From Benincasa hispida (lineage: Eukaryota > Streptophyta > Magnoliopsida > Cucurbitales > Cucurbitaceae): a stretch of 64,000 nt of DNA. Numbering within the stretch: the first letter of the stretch is position 1; each line of letters starts with the position of its first letter. A program made the position numbers and the translations under genes. Location of the stretch: contig NC_052354.1 of assembly GCF_009727055.1 (NCBI RefSeq), positions 50,021,600-50,085,599 of the forward strand. The letters are read 5' to 3'. The notes under the pieces are model-generated. The model saw only the letters and a program-made list of their open reading frames with translations, was not told the DNA's origin and searched no databases. Positions 1-11,801 of this stretch are shown here, one piece after another.

Positions 1-1385
1 TTTTTGGTCATTTGATCCTGCAAAATGTTTCAAATATTGTAGGATATCAATTCAAATAGATGGAAAAAAGTATAAAGGAAAATAGTTGACCACTTATCTA
101 TCGACTTAAATGGGCATGTAGTTCCCTATTTTTTCTTAAACCATTTATCTTTAGAAAAGTTTTTGGGAGTATCCTATTTTTGTAATTGTTTTGAGAAAAC
201 TACAATATTGTTGACGTTAGTCCTTGAAATAATGGAAGAAAATGGGTGCAGAAAAGTTGAGGGATGGGATGCCATTTGCAGCGTCAATCTTGGAGGCTAT
301 CGCTGAATATTCGCAAATCTTTGACTTTTCTAAAAATGGAACTCAAACTTTTCTCAAAACTCCTTTAACTTTCATATAATTACTTTAGTTACCGTTTCTT
401 TTCATATATTTTGGCCAAAACAGCCCCTCGTCTTCCCCGGCGTCTTCAAGCTCCCGGTTGCAACAAACAATCTCCTCGCCACGGTTCCGGCGATTCTTCT
501 CCGATCAGGTTCTCAATTTCGAATTATTAGTTTTGTTTCCAACTCAATTCAATTATGTTAGATTAGTTATAATCAACTTGTAGTGATCGATTTAAGGTCT
601 ATGATTGACTTTAGGTAAGATTATTTCTCATGAACACAACCTTTTAGTATTGAGTTCTAACTTCCAAACCTTATCCGACTAAGGAATTATCCTAAGTAAA
701 TCTCATTTGTTTACTTTTGTTACTGTTTATCACTATTTTAATAAAATGTAGGTCCCGTTGTAAAGTTTGTAATCAACAATCGTAATTTTATTTCAATTAC
801 ATTCAATTATTATGTGGGACCTACACATTTTTTTTCATCATTTATCTTTTCCATTGTATCTATTTATGAAAATAAACAACAACCATGGTTTTTTTATTCC
901 TTTTGCATTGTGTTTATCAAAAGTCTAATTGGTAACCAAAATGGCCCAATTCTAAGTTGCCGTGAATGTAGACGGAGCTTGATCCAAGTATTATGTAAGA
1001 AACTTTTGGAGTCAGAATTTTGTTTCTTCATATCCACACTTGATTTTCTCATCCCTCTCACATGTCTAACGATTCTCTCTCCCATCTTATTTTTATTTTA
1101 AATATTCTATTAATTTTAAATTATATTCTTTATAGATAGTATAAACCACGATTTTATATTTATTATTGTATATAATCAATTATATTTCAATTAACAAAAA
1201 CAATAAAATTGTTAGAGAAACCAAAAATGAAAACGTTATCGATGTTTCACATCCGTTATCATATTTAAAAACAAAAAACCAACCCAACAAATTGCAAAAC
1301 CAATCATTCAACACTAAATTTTGTATTTCTATAACAGGGGTTAGGCTGTCCAAAATCAAGATTAATTTAGAAATTCCTCAAGATC
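1..1385. other. Intergenic region and ALDH2B promoter / 5' leader
   Basis: No coding gene is supported here. The stretch is AT-rich apart from a GC-richer island at about 424-512 that ends in a good splice donor (CAG|GTTCTC, near 507-513). That island could be a non-coding first exon of an unrecognised transcript. The roughly 90 bases before 1386 have the mixed composition of a plant 5' leader and contain no in-frame extension of the ALDH protein. Open frames at 814-1101 and 1166-1459 have no family resemblance; the second merely overlaps ALDH exon 1 in another frame. Confidence 0.5.
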
Positions 1386-1601
1386 ATGGCGGTTCGGAGG
1401 ATGTCCTCGCTCTTATCTCGTTCCCTTTCTTCTTCTCCGGCTCTCCTTTCCAAAGGTAATACAAACTATCTCAGTCATTCTGTTTTTTTTTCCCCTTATA
1501 AACCCTTCCGTTGATCTCTGTTTCTTCAGCCCCCAAATAGAGAAATCGATCAATTAACCGAATCAACGGACCCCATCTGTTATTTCGGATCGTTTTATTG
1601 T

Positions 1602-1665
<64 letters not shown>

Positions 1666-4600
1666 AATCGGTAAATGTTAAATGGATTGGAATGGAAATA
1701 TATGTTTGATCAGGGAGGAGGGGTTTCATCAATGGCAGAACAACGCCGAAATATAGCACTGTGGCTGCTGTTGAAGATCCTATTACTCCATCTGTGAAAG
1801 TGAATTATACCCAGCTATTAATCAATGGACAGTTTGTGGATTCAGTCTCAGGTTGAGTTTCTCAAACCATTGAAACTTCAAAAACAGTTTTTAAAACGGT
1901 TTATATAATGGGTTGTTTCTGAATTCAGGAAAAACTTTTCCTACTTTGGATCCAAGGACTGGGGAAGTCATTGCAAATGTTGCTGAAGGTGATGCTAGAG
2001 ATGTTGATATTGCGGTTTCTGCTGCACGAAAGGCATTTGATGAAGGGCCTTGGCCTAAAATGACTGCTTATGTGAGCTCATCTCATTATATATCGCCTCT
2101 TATTCGATACACAAATACTTTAGTTCAGCTAGCGTATCTATGTTAGATACTTATTAGTGCTATAGATGTGTTCACATTAGTTGTATAAAATTGAAGTAAA
2201 GTAGGATCAATATTTGCTAGACATGCATCAAACACTTGTTATGTATATTAATAGATAGACACATAAAAGACAAAAGTAATAAATTTTGAGAGGAACCACA
2301 TCAACTTAATTCTTTAAGCATATAAATATACAAACTCATTGACTTTGAATTTTTTTTTCCCTAAAAAATGAAATATATTTTAATCAATGTATCTTTCCTT
2401 CGTCCATGTCCTAGATTTTTTTTAATCATTGTGTTCATGTTCGTGTTGTCTTTGTGTTTTGTATTCGTATCCATTTTTCTTAGTTAATTCACATTGCAGG
2501 AAAGATCAAAGATAATTTTGCGGTTTGCTGATTTGGTTGAAAAGCATGTCGAAGAAGTTGCAGCACTCGAAACGTGGGACAATGGGAAAACATACGAACA
2601 GTCTGTAAAACTTGAAGTCCCGATGTTCGTACGCCTCTTTCGATACTATGGCGGTATGCTTAGTCGAGATCTTGAGCTTAATTTTTGTCAACTTAGCTCA
2701 TCAATCATCAATGTGTTGTAATTGCCTGCATTGGCTACACTTTACCTCAGGATGGGCGGATAAGATCCATGGACTCACAGTTCCTGCCGATGGCTCGTAT
2801 CATGTGCAGACCTTGCACGAACCTATTGGCGTTGCGGGTCAGATCATTCCATGGAACTTTCCTCTGGTCATGTTTGCTTGGAAGGTTGGCCCAGCATTAG
2901 CATGTGGGAATACTATTGTTTTGAAGACAGCTGAGCAGACACCTTTGTCTGCTCTCCTTGTGGCTAAGCTATTCCATGAGGTAGATGGCTAATTATCAAA
3001 ACTTTTCTTTTACTTGACATCGAGCTTCAACTGTTTCATCTTTATATGGCAGGCTGGACTTCCTGAGGGCGTTCTGAATATTGTTTCTGGTTATGGACCC
3101 ACTGCTGGTGCTGCTCTTGCCAGTCATATGGAAGTTGATAAGGTAAGTTATTATTACAAAAGGAGTCCGTTGGTTCTCTCGACCATGCCGTACTATATTA
3201 GATTATTTCAACTTGTACTTATTTGCTTCCACAATACGGTTAGATTATGAGACAAAAGTACTTGAAATTAGATTTTTGAATCTATTATTTATCCATCATT
3301 ACGAGGCAACTACATCAGTGAATAATTTTTCATAATATTTGTGAATAAATTCTTTGAACTGTCGTTTAATTATGAAAAAAATCCTGTTATACATTCTTTT
3401 CTCATTGAAATTAGATGAAGAGTCATGTATGGTATCTATGCCATTCTCATTTGATCTTTTGATTAGTGAAAATTTGTGTAAGGTGTTTGGTTCAAGAAGT
3501 TGGAGTTGGAGGACCCCTTGTTTAGTTTAAGAAGTTCGTGGTCCTCACACTAAAAAATATCTACTTATACTTATTAACTCTTTAAATTGTGGGCCTCATG
3601 ACTTTACAATTCCTTGGGCTTCACAAAGTCCCTCATCAACTTCACTTTTGTCCGAAAAACCCTCTTAGTTTGCTTGAACCATAGAACATGGCAAGCCTAG
3701 TTGGATTTCTGACTGCAGTCTATTCTTAAAAGATAAATATTGAGAATAAAATGTCTCTCTGTTCCCAGCTTGCTTTTACTGGATCAACCGAAACAGGAAA
3801 GGTTGTACTTGAATTAGCTGCAAAAAGCAATCTGAAGCCAGTAACATTGGAGCTTGGTGGAAAATCCCCTTTCATTGTATGTGAGGATGCTGATGTAGAC
3901 AAGGCTGTGGAGATGGCACACTTTGCTCTCTTCTTCAACCAGGTACGTTCAACAAATTGATCATGAAGAAAAACTTGGTATGATCACATAAACCATTGGT
4001 CTTCCACTAAAAGTATGTTCTCTTTCAGGGACAATGTTGCTGTGCTGGTTCTCGTACTTTCGTTCATGAAAAAGTATATGACGAATTTCTAGAAAAAGCA
4101 AGAAACCGAGCTGCAAACCGCGTTGTTGGTGATCCATTCCTAGGTGGGATTGAGCAAGGTCCTCAGGTAAGCAAAGCAAGAACTAGAACAGAACAGAACA
4201 TAGCAAGTTCTGTTACAAGTATATCTTTGTTTTACAGCCAAGTCGATGAACATGTTTGTGATGATTTTCCTACTCGAATCAAGCACAGGTCGATGGTGAA
4301 CAATTCAAAAAGATATTGAAATATATAAAATATGGGATTGAAGGAGGAGCCACTCTTGAAGCAGGAGGAGAAAGGTTTGGTTCCAAGGGTTACTATGTCC
4401 AACCAACAGTTTTCTCAAATGTCAAGGTCTATATCTTTTTGTAGTTTGTTACAACAGATAGAATATTTTGAAATATCTAACACCATCATTCTCTGCATTT
4501 AGGATGACATGAAAATTGCACAGGAGGAGATTTTTGGTCCTGTACAAACAATCTTGAAATACAAGTAAGTCGGAAACTAGTTTCTGATTTTGAGTCTTTC

Positions 4601-4934
4601 TATGAGAATATGAGAGAGTTGATTGAGTTTTTTTTTTTTTTTTTTTTTTGGTAATTATAGAGAGATTGATGAGGTGATAAGGAGGGCAAATGCTAGTCGT
4701 TATGGACTGGCTGCTGGAGTGTTTACTCAAAGTATCGACACAGCCAACCGGTTGACACGTGCGCTGAGAGTCGGGTCAGTGTGGATCAATTGCTTTGATA
4801 TATTTGATGCTGCAGTTCCTTTTGGAGGGTACAAGATGAGTGGACATGGGAGAGAAAAGGGAATTTACAGCCTTAGCAATTACCTGCAAGTGAAGGCTGT
4901 TGTTACTCCTTTGGAAAACCCTGCTTGGCTTTAG
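1386..4934 (+). CDS. ALDH2B: Mitochondrial aldehyde dehydrogenase, ALDH2B family (11 exons)
   Basis: NAD+-dependent oxidation of aldehydes (in plants acetaldehyde and others) to carboxylic acids, in the mitochondrial matrix. Exons read from GT/AG sites that keep frame: 1386-1455, 1714-1851, 1929-2071, 2500-2653, 2751-2980, 3053-3142, 3769-3942, 4029-4166, 4289-4426, 4503-4564, 4661-4934. They total 1611 nt, giving 536 aa, the usual length of plant ALDH2B proteins. The N-terminus ([17 protein letters not shown]) is Arg/Ser-rich with no acids, as in a mitochondrial presequence. Exon 5 carries the NAD-site motif [20 protein letters not shown]; exon 7 carries GSTETGK and the general-base Glu in ELGGKSPF (about residue 303); exon 8 carries [12 protein letters not shown], where the middle Cys (about residue 337) is the nucleophile by family alignment. 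No stops or frame breaks are seen. B4 and B7 isoforms cannot be told apart here. Confidence 0.96.
1604..1665. repeat. Poly(T)/(AT)n microsatellite in ALDH2B intron 1
   Basis: A run of about 37 T is followed directly by about 12 AT units, inside intron 1 (1456-1713). A compound microsatellite of this kind is a likely length polymorphism and a place where base calls are unreliable. Confidence 0.9.
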
Positions 4935-5001
4935 GATGGATGGATCCCCATTGCATACTTCTCTCCCTTTTCCTTTTCTTTTTGTTGTTCACATTGTCAC
5001 C

Positions 5002-5007
5002 AATAAA
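5002..5007 (+). terminator. ALDH2B poly(A) signal
   Basis: AATAAA lies about 70 bases after the ALDH2B stop codon (4932-4934), a normal distance for a plant polyadenylation signal. Actual cleavage sites cannot be seen from sequence. Confidence 0.6.
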
Positions 5008-5191
5008 TACAAGAGTCCAGATTCCATAAATAAGTATAATAGATCCTTTCTTATTTATCAAATTAAAGCACGTTTGAAATGCCTCTCTTCCCTTGACAAA
5101 ATTCGATATATGATACCAGCTTTTGCTTGTTGAAATAATTTATTGTGGCTATATCGTGAGAAGGCAAGCAGCATCCCTCTACGATGGAGGG

Positions 5192-5224
<33 letters not shown>

Positions 5225-6016
5225 TATAAATTATAAATTATAAATATAATTTTTATTCTTCTAATATAGATGACCCAATTTGAAGGATCTAAATTTTAAA
5301 ACCAATGAATACTAACCTTTTAGTTATGTCACATATCACTTAGACCCCTTTCTCCCCCACTTGTGCTATCCGAGTGTTCATCACTCGGATCACTGATCAC
5401 TTCTGAAATCTCTACCGCTAGAATGTACACCAACCCTCCCTCTCTTTTTCGATTTGAGCTACTTATCTATTCGGATCTTACATAAAGAAGCCCCCCTCAA
5501 CTAGATACTTGATGGTGGACAATTCTCGATTTCCTCTTTCTAGCACTCTTTCTAGCACTTTCACCAGAATCCCATTTTCCATTCGCTCACGCTCGCATTT
5601 CAAGTCACCGGCGTTCATCACCCGCTCTGACGAACCTTTGCTCTCGTGCTCCTAGTCACCTTTCAACCGTTTATCATAAATTCAAAGGAGGAACGCGAGG
5701 ATTTACCCTGCTTCTAGTGTTTGAAGAGGAGCACGAGAGCGCGAGAGGGACAGAGAAAGTAGCTCCCTCCATATAAGTTCTTTGTGATGTAAGCAAAAGA
5801 TTAGATTCATTATTTTTAAAATCCAACTCATTCGACATTAGCACAACCAAATTTGAGATCATCCATTTGTAATAATTAATTAAAACTAAACACAAATAGC
5901 CGAGATCAGGATGCAATGGAATGCCATGAATCATGACACAGAACAGGACTCATAAACACAATAAATTGCAACTAAGAATTCGCACTCTAATTCACCCTCG
6001 ACCCTTCAAAACTCAA
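5008..6016. other. Intergenic region between ALDH2B and ENT1-like gene
   Basis: Contains a poly(T) run (about 5190-5215) followed by an AT-rich TATAAATTATAAA-like tract, then a C/T-rich, more GC-rich stretch (about 5340-5760) with no recognisable protein. The last about 100 bases are presumably the ENT leader. An upstream in-frame ATG exists at 5933 but was not chosen as the start. Confidence 0.5.
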
Positions 6017-8887
6017 ATGGGTTTCACCAATGGAGATTGGAAATCAACCCCACTTCTAGAAACCACATGCATCACTACAATACCCAAAAAAATCCCCAAA
6101 GATTCATTACATTTAGGCTACATAATCTACTTTACCTTGGGATTAGGTTACCTCCTTCCATGGAACGCCTTTGTCACAGCAATCGATTACTTTTCCTATC
6201 TCTACCCTGAAACAAACATCGATCGCATCTTCGCTGTTGTTTACATGGGGGTTTCCTTCATTTGCCTAATCTTCATTCTCTGTTTTTCCAAAAACTCCAA
6301 CGAACGGTTCAGAATCAACTTGGGTCTGGGCATTTTTGTGGTGACTCTGCTTGTGGTTGTTGTTATGGATGTGGTTTACATTCAGGGCCAGGTCGGGTTG
6401 TACGGAGGGTTTTATGTGACCGTCGGATCGGTGGTTTTGTGTGGTGTGGCTGATGCGGTGGTGCAGGGTGGAGTCATTGGCTCTGCCGGTGAGCTGCCGG
6501 AGAAGTACATGCAGGCTGTTCTGGCTGGCACCGCCGCTTCTGGTATTTATTTCTTCCGTTTAAAAAAACTTTTGAGCTTTTAACTTTTTCGTGAGAAATA
6601 ACTATTTAATCCCTAAATTTATTTATAACAATTTAATGTTAGTACCTTTTTAAATATAAAAAAATATTTAAAAATATTTACACTAAAAGATTAAAAAAAT
6701 ATAAAATATTTTTGGTATTTTTTTTTACTTTTTTCTTTAATCTGTGTTTTTTTAATTATAATAATCTAGTCTCTTAACGTTAAAAAATTAATCAAAATTA
6801 GATATCAATCTTTAAATTTTAAGATTTATATTTTGTATTTTATAAAAATATTTGAGTCTATCGATCTATTTATCCATAAAATCTCATTAAATTTTAAAAT
6901 AAAATTTTAGGGGATTAGATCATTATAAATGTTAACCAGTAAGGACTAAATTATTATAATTATTATAATAAAATTTAGAGATTAAAATATTATAAAATCG
7001 AAAGTAATAATTATAAATTAAAATTCATAGACATATGACTCCAAACAATTTTCAACTTATTTTTTCAAATTTGGGATGAGAGCTCTTGAATATTTTAATC
7101 TACTTAAAATTTCTACCTAAATTTTACACTTTAAAATTAAATTTACAGCTTCTCTTTTTTGGGTCAGTGTATAAAACAGACCAAAAAAGTTTTCAGAATT
7201 TCTTTTTCTTATTGATGATGAGGGTGATGTGAAGAAAAAAAAAATGTAGATGTAAAATTATGTTTATACCCTCAGTCATTAAATAGAAATAAATATTTTA
7301 CCTACTTTACCTATTAAAATTGGATGACGAATTGTAAAGCTGATTTTTCTTTTCACAAATTAAACTTTTAGTCAAAATTCATTAATTTCAACTAAAAATT
7401 GGTTGGATTGAAATCCATGATTTAGGTCGGAACCGATGAAAATTAAATTTTTAGCCAACATTCATTAATTTTATATCTTTAATTAAAAAAATCTAGATAT
7501 TTTTGGCTAATAAATAAAAAATAAACCAAATATTAAGACTCCATTTATTATCATGATTTGTAGCTTTTTTAAGTATAAAGATTGAATTCCAAATTCCAAA
7601 TTCCAAATTCCAAATTTCAAAAACTATGTTTTTTAATTTTTAAAATTTAGCTTGGTTTTTTAAACCATAGAAAAAAAATAGATAACAAAAAAAAGTAATT
7701 TGAATATGGAAGTAGGTTTATAAACTTAATTTTTAAAAATAAAAATTCAAAAAAATCAAATAATCATCACACGGAAGCTTAGAATGAGATTAGAGAAGTT
7801 AGAGGGAAGAAGATTAGATTTTTAGTTTCAATCAAAACCGTGACGTCACTTGAAGAGGGGGGAGAAGAAGAAAATAACCCACTCTCAAACTTTAAACAAT
7901 AGAGGATAAATTGGTATTTTTACATACTATGTAAAAGTTAAAAAAAAAAAAGGTCCAAAAGTATATTCTTTTACTGTTTAGCTTAAAGCTGAGTGAAAGA
8001 CTATTTATAACCATTTTACACATTTCAAAAAGTAAAACGTTTTTAAGCATTAGGTAAAAGAGCAATAGAAAACTATATAAATAGAAGAGTAATGGCCAAT
8101 AAAAAAAAAATAAAGAAGTTACTAAACGAGATCTTTAATTGATAAAGATTATATGAAATCGGAAATTGCAGGGGTGGTTGTTTCAATTTTGAGGGTTGTA
8201 ACAAAATTAATATACACACAAGATGCAAGTGGCCTAAGAGGAAGTGCAAGACTTTACTTTGGTGTTTCCATTGTAATTATGGTTATATGTATAGTATTTT
8301 ACAATGTGGTTGAAAAGCTACGAATTGTGAAGTATTACAAGGAGTTGAAAGCAGAAGCTGAAGCTATGAATATGGAGGAAGAGGAAAAAGGAGGTGTAGC
8401 ATTGTGGCAAATAGTAAAGAGTATTAAATGGTATGGGTTTGGTATTATCCTCATCTATTTAGTAACTTTGTCAATATTTCCAGGTTACATTACTGAGGAT
8501 GTTCATTCTTCAATTCTCAAAGATTGGTACTCAATTCTTCTTATTTTTGGCTACAATGTGTTTGATCTTGTTGGCAAGTCACTCACTTTAGTTTATGTTA
8601 TTAAAAATATCAAGATTGTTGTTGGTGGATGTGTTGGGAGACTTTTGTTCTTTCCACTATTCTTTGTATGTCTTCATGGTCCTTTAGTCTTTAGAACTGA
8701 GGTTCCGGTGATGTTGTTGACTTGTTTGATGGGTCTCACCAATGGCTATTTAACAAGTGTTTTGATGATGATGGCTCCAAAGGTTGTCCAATTACAACAT
8801 GCCGAATCTGCTGGGGTTCTCATGGTTTTGTTCTTGGTCGCAGGTTTGGTTGTTGGTTCTGTCGTGTCTTGGTTTTGGATCGTTTAG
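6017..8887 (+). CDS. ENT1: Equilibrative nucleoside transporter, ENT1-like (2 exons)
   Basis: Membrane transporter of the SLC29/ENT family (PF01733), moving nucleosides such as adenosine across the plasma membrane or tonoplast. Exon 1 is 6017-6542 and exon 2 is 8172-8887; the 1629-bp intron splits a Gly codon and the join reads ...GTAASG|VVVSILRVVTKLIYTQ. Total 413 aa. Visible hallmarks: first membrane segment with YFTLGLGYLLPWNAF, the GQVGLYGGF loop, GVADAVVQGG, the central acidic loop (KELKAEAEAMNMEEEEKGG), then SIFPGYITEDVHSSILKDWY, YNVFDLVGKS, LHGPLVFRTEVPV and LMGLTNGYLTSVLMMMAPK, ending in hydrophobic VSWFWIV. Eleven hydrophobic stretches fit the family topology. ATG 6017 is preferred over in-frame 5933 because homologues start with a short polar segment just before the first helix. 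The central loop is shorter than I recall for Arabidopsis ENT1, so an ENT8-type assignment is also possible. Confidence 0.93.
6543..8171 (+). other. Intron of the ENT1-like gene with heptamer repeat
   Basis: Donor G|GTATTT and acceptor ATTGCAG|GG frame the two exons. The intron is strongly AT-rich, includes a short tandem array of the 7-mer AATTCCA (four units, about 7585-7619) and stretches that resemble decayed MITE arms. No coding potential is seen. Confidence 0.8.
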
Positions 8888-11423
8888 CTTTATTATATAC
8901 GGGATCGTTTTATCCAACACAATAGAGTCACCATTCATCTTATACATCATGGAAAGATATACAACTTACTCTTATGTTATTTGTTATATTTCACTCCTAA
9001 CTCTTTTAAGTAACGTTTTCTAATGTTTTCAACTTCTACATCAACTTTAAGTTTAACTACCTTACAAATTAGTCAAACTCAACATGCCCATGTATAGCTG
9101 TAAAATCGAAACTTTTCCATGTGGGGCAAGTATTTTTTTTAGTGCGCCAAAAGTTCAAGTCATTTCCAATGATAGTAGCCTTGTGAGAACTCAAATCAAA
9201 GCCTTGTTCCCGAAGGATTATAATTGCGGTTTTAAATGACATCCTTATGTCAATGTTGTGAAGTGGCTCTTCCATTCTCTAACATTCAATTTCAATTTTT
9301 TTTTATCAAAACACGGAAAAAGATAATAATACTCCTTGTTGAGACCATCAATAGAACTTTATATTATCTAATATAGTATCAAAACCCATGAAACTTAAAA
9401 AGGCATTTAATCTAAAAAATCTTTGGATTCGATCTAAGAATGGTAACTTCAAATTGGGGCTATCTAGACAAGGATCCCACATTGAAAAGATTAGAATTGA
9501 TGACCTCACAATCTTTATAAGATATATGAGCTATACTTTTTCTATTACCAATTGATTTCAAAATGAAACCTCATGTATTTATCTCAAACAATATATTTTT
9601 TTTAATGATTATTAGTTCAGGTTTAATTAATATAACTCCAAAGTTTAGGGGTACAAATTAATATTTTTCCTAACAAGGTCAACTCAGAACCACAAGTAAT
9701 AAAAGTTCTTCTACCATTTGCTTACAATACAACAATCTTGATACACTAATTTAACTAGCCAACGTTTGCTTAAGATACATGTCACACGTCAACATCAATA
9801 CAACTCAGGTAAGTTTATAATTTAATATGTAAAATTATTGTTAAAACGAGGATAATTCAACTAACATATAATATGTGTTAACAAGTATGATGTATTTTGT
9901 AACATCTGATCTCAAGAGAGTATATAAATCAACCGAATCACATCAAAAAGAGAGATACCGTAAAAGTATGAAAGTATAATTAAGAAAGGTTTAATACAAT
10001 TGAAAGTTACGGTCCAACAATATGCATTTTATTTTTTAGTGGCTCAATCATATAAACTTCAAAGTTAGTGTTTAAGAATAGTTTAAGATAAGGTTCGGAG
10101 TCATTAGGTGTCGAATCCTAGATATAGAGATTACATGTTTGAATCCCACACTCTTTTAATAGTATATAAAATTGTTAAAAGATACTAGGATCAAAATCTT
10201 AATTTAAGAATTAAATAATAGAATAAAAATCGTCAAATAAATTATCATTCAAGGCATTGTGAGGGGAAGAAATAAAAAAAGAACAACCCTAAAACAAATC
10301 TATTTTTAAGGAAATGGGAGTTGGAATGCTCTAGAAGACTAGAAGTGATTTTCTTTGATCAATTCTTGACCTTGACTAGGTTATTTTTAATTTATGTGCA
10401 AAATTAGAAAAGTTTCTTCATAGTTGTTTGATTTTTCTCTTAAATTTTCATGTCTATTATATAGTGTAAATTTATCATCACTAATTTTAACATAATATAG
10501 ATGTAATTGAAAAGTTTACAATCAAAGGGATTAAATTGTAATTTTCAAAACTTACAAATGCTAATACAAAAGACTTTTCAAAGAAGTTGAAGATCATTGA
10601 AGAAGAACAGACCATCAATTTTTTGGGTCCAACCAAAAAAAAAATCTCATTGAGTTTTTTTTATAATTATTTTTTTTTGTTCAAGTCAACTTTGGGACCT
10701 AAATGTCAATTATTGAATTGATGGTGGAATGAATATTCAAACATTACTTATTATCTTCTTATCTTATCTTATAATTTGGATACATTTATTTTTTAAGACC
10801 AACATATATACTAAAACAATATTGTAATGTTCATTCCAACTAAATTAACTATTAATTAAAATATTTTAATAATTTTATAAATTTATGGAGAAAATTCTGT
10901 CTTGTCCCTAAGTTTTAAACTTAGGCGTTATTTGATTTTAAATGTCAAATGCTACACTTTATCGCTAAATTTTGAATTTTATTTTAATTTGCTTATTAAG
11001 TTCTAAATATTGTTACATATGTTTACTCTTGTATTTTGAATTTAGTTTTCATTTAAGAGTTTAATTATTTTATACTCTTAACCTCTAACTTTCATAGTTT
11101 ACTTTAGTTTTTAGTAACCACTTTCGTTAATTACTCTAAAATAATTATGAAGTAAAATTTTAAAATTGATATTAAAAAGGATGAAAATTAGTGAAAACTT
11201 ATTAATTATAATTCTTTATAATTCTTTTAATTGATTAATAAATATCAACACTAATAATCGAAAATGAGTATTTAATAAAAAATAAAATTTAAAAATGTAA
11301 ATATTAAAATCTACAACCAAATAGAATAAAAACTCAAGGGTAAGAACCTCGATACAAAATCTAAAAGAACATTTTTCCTAAATTAGTAACAGTTAAACCT
11401 ATACAAATAAATTATTATATGTA
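8888..11423. other. AT-rich intergenic DNA downstream of ENT1-like gene
   Basis: No gene is supported. A stretch near 9460-9570 (containing GGATCCCACATTGAAAAG) resembles the promoter end of plant LTR-type repeats, but is too short and diverged to assign. A weak inverted relationship between about 10900-11000 and 11290-11420 may be an old foldback MITE. Confidence 0.4.
9069..9275 (-). CDS. Unidentified short ORF (68 aa)
   Basis: Reads MEEPLHNIDIRMSFKTAIII... to ...FDFTAIHGHVEFD. Its composition is more protein-like than the surrounding AT-rich noise: it has few of the Phe/Lys/Asn/Ile runs that AT-rich random frames give. I do not recognise it. It could be the last exon of a minus-strand gene or a captured gene fragment. 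No start context, partner exon or poly(A) signal is convincing. Confidence 0.18.
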   Translation of the reverse strand: MEEPLHNIDIRMSFKTAIIILREQGFDLSSHKATIIGNDLNFWRTKKNTCPTWKSFDFTAIHGHVEFD

Positions 11424-11617
11424 AGAGTTGTTTTCAAATATAGAAAAATAAACCAACTTATTTATAAATATAGTAAAATCTACTATCTATATGTGACATA
11501 TCTATCAGTGAAAAATAGTAATAGATAATGATTATCACTAATAAACAGTGACATTTTACCATATTTAAAGATATTTTCAATAATTTTGTTGTTTAAAATA
11601 ATTGTCCTATATGTAAA
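11424..11617. repeat. Foldback MITE-like repeat
   Basis: The two ends are imperfect inverted copies: TTATAAATATAGTAAAAT on the left matches, in reverse complement, CATTTTACCATATTTAAAG on the right. Between them lie alternating TATCTATCAGTGA / TATCACTAATAAACAGTGA motifs. It resembles, from memory, a high-copy cucurbit repeat; that is an inference needing a database search. Confidence 0.5.
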
Positions 11618-11763
11618 CGTAAAATACTAAAATTATGCATTATTTGGTATATTGCATGTGCTTTTGAAAAAAAAACAAAACGAACACGAAAACCATTTTG
11701 GAAATGGAATGTGCAATCCTTGACTTTTTTTTTTCTTTTTCTTTATTATATATATATATATAT

Positions 11764-11801
11764 CTGTCTCTTATACACATCTAGATGTGTATAAGAGACA
11801 G
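11764..11801. other. Nextera mate-pair junction adapter (assembly contamination)
   Basis: Two perfect 19-bp Tn5 mosaic ends (AGATGTGTATAAGAGACAG) lie back to back, the first reversed, making an exact 38-bp palindrome. This is the known circularisation junction of Illumina Nextera mate-pair libraries, not plant DNA. It sits inside a (TA)n tract at 11745-11812, where a gap was probably closed with an untrimmed mate-pair read. The open frame at 11787-11969 begins inside it and is therefore meaningless. Confidence 0.97.

Noticed and set aside
814..1101. 95-codon Phe-rich plus-strand frame upstream of ALDH2B
   Set aside because: Low-complexity composition, an overlapping antisense frame and no domain; probably non-coding.
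5933..6016. Upstream ATG extending the ENT protein by 28 residues
   Set aside because: The extension (MTQNRTHKHNKLQLRIRTLI...) is unlike ENT N-termini; ATG 6017 gives the usual short polar start before helix 1.
11764..11801. Perfect 38-bp palindrome as a native hairpin or Tn5-like transposon end
   Set aside because: The sequence is identical to the commercial Tn5 mosaic-end junction; no transposon follows it.
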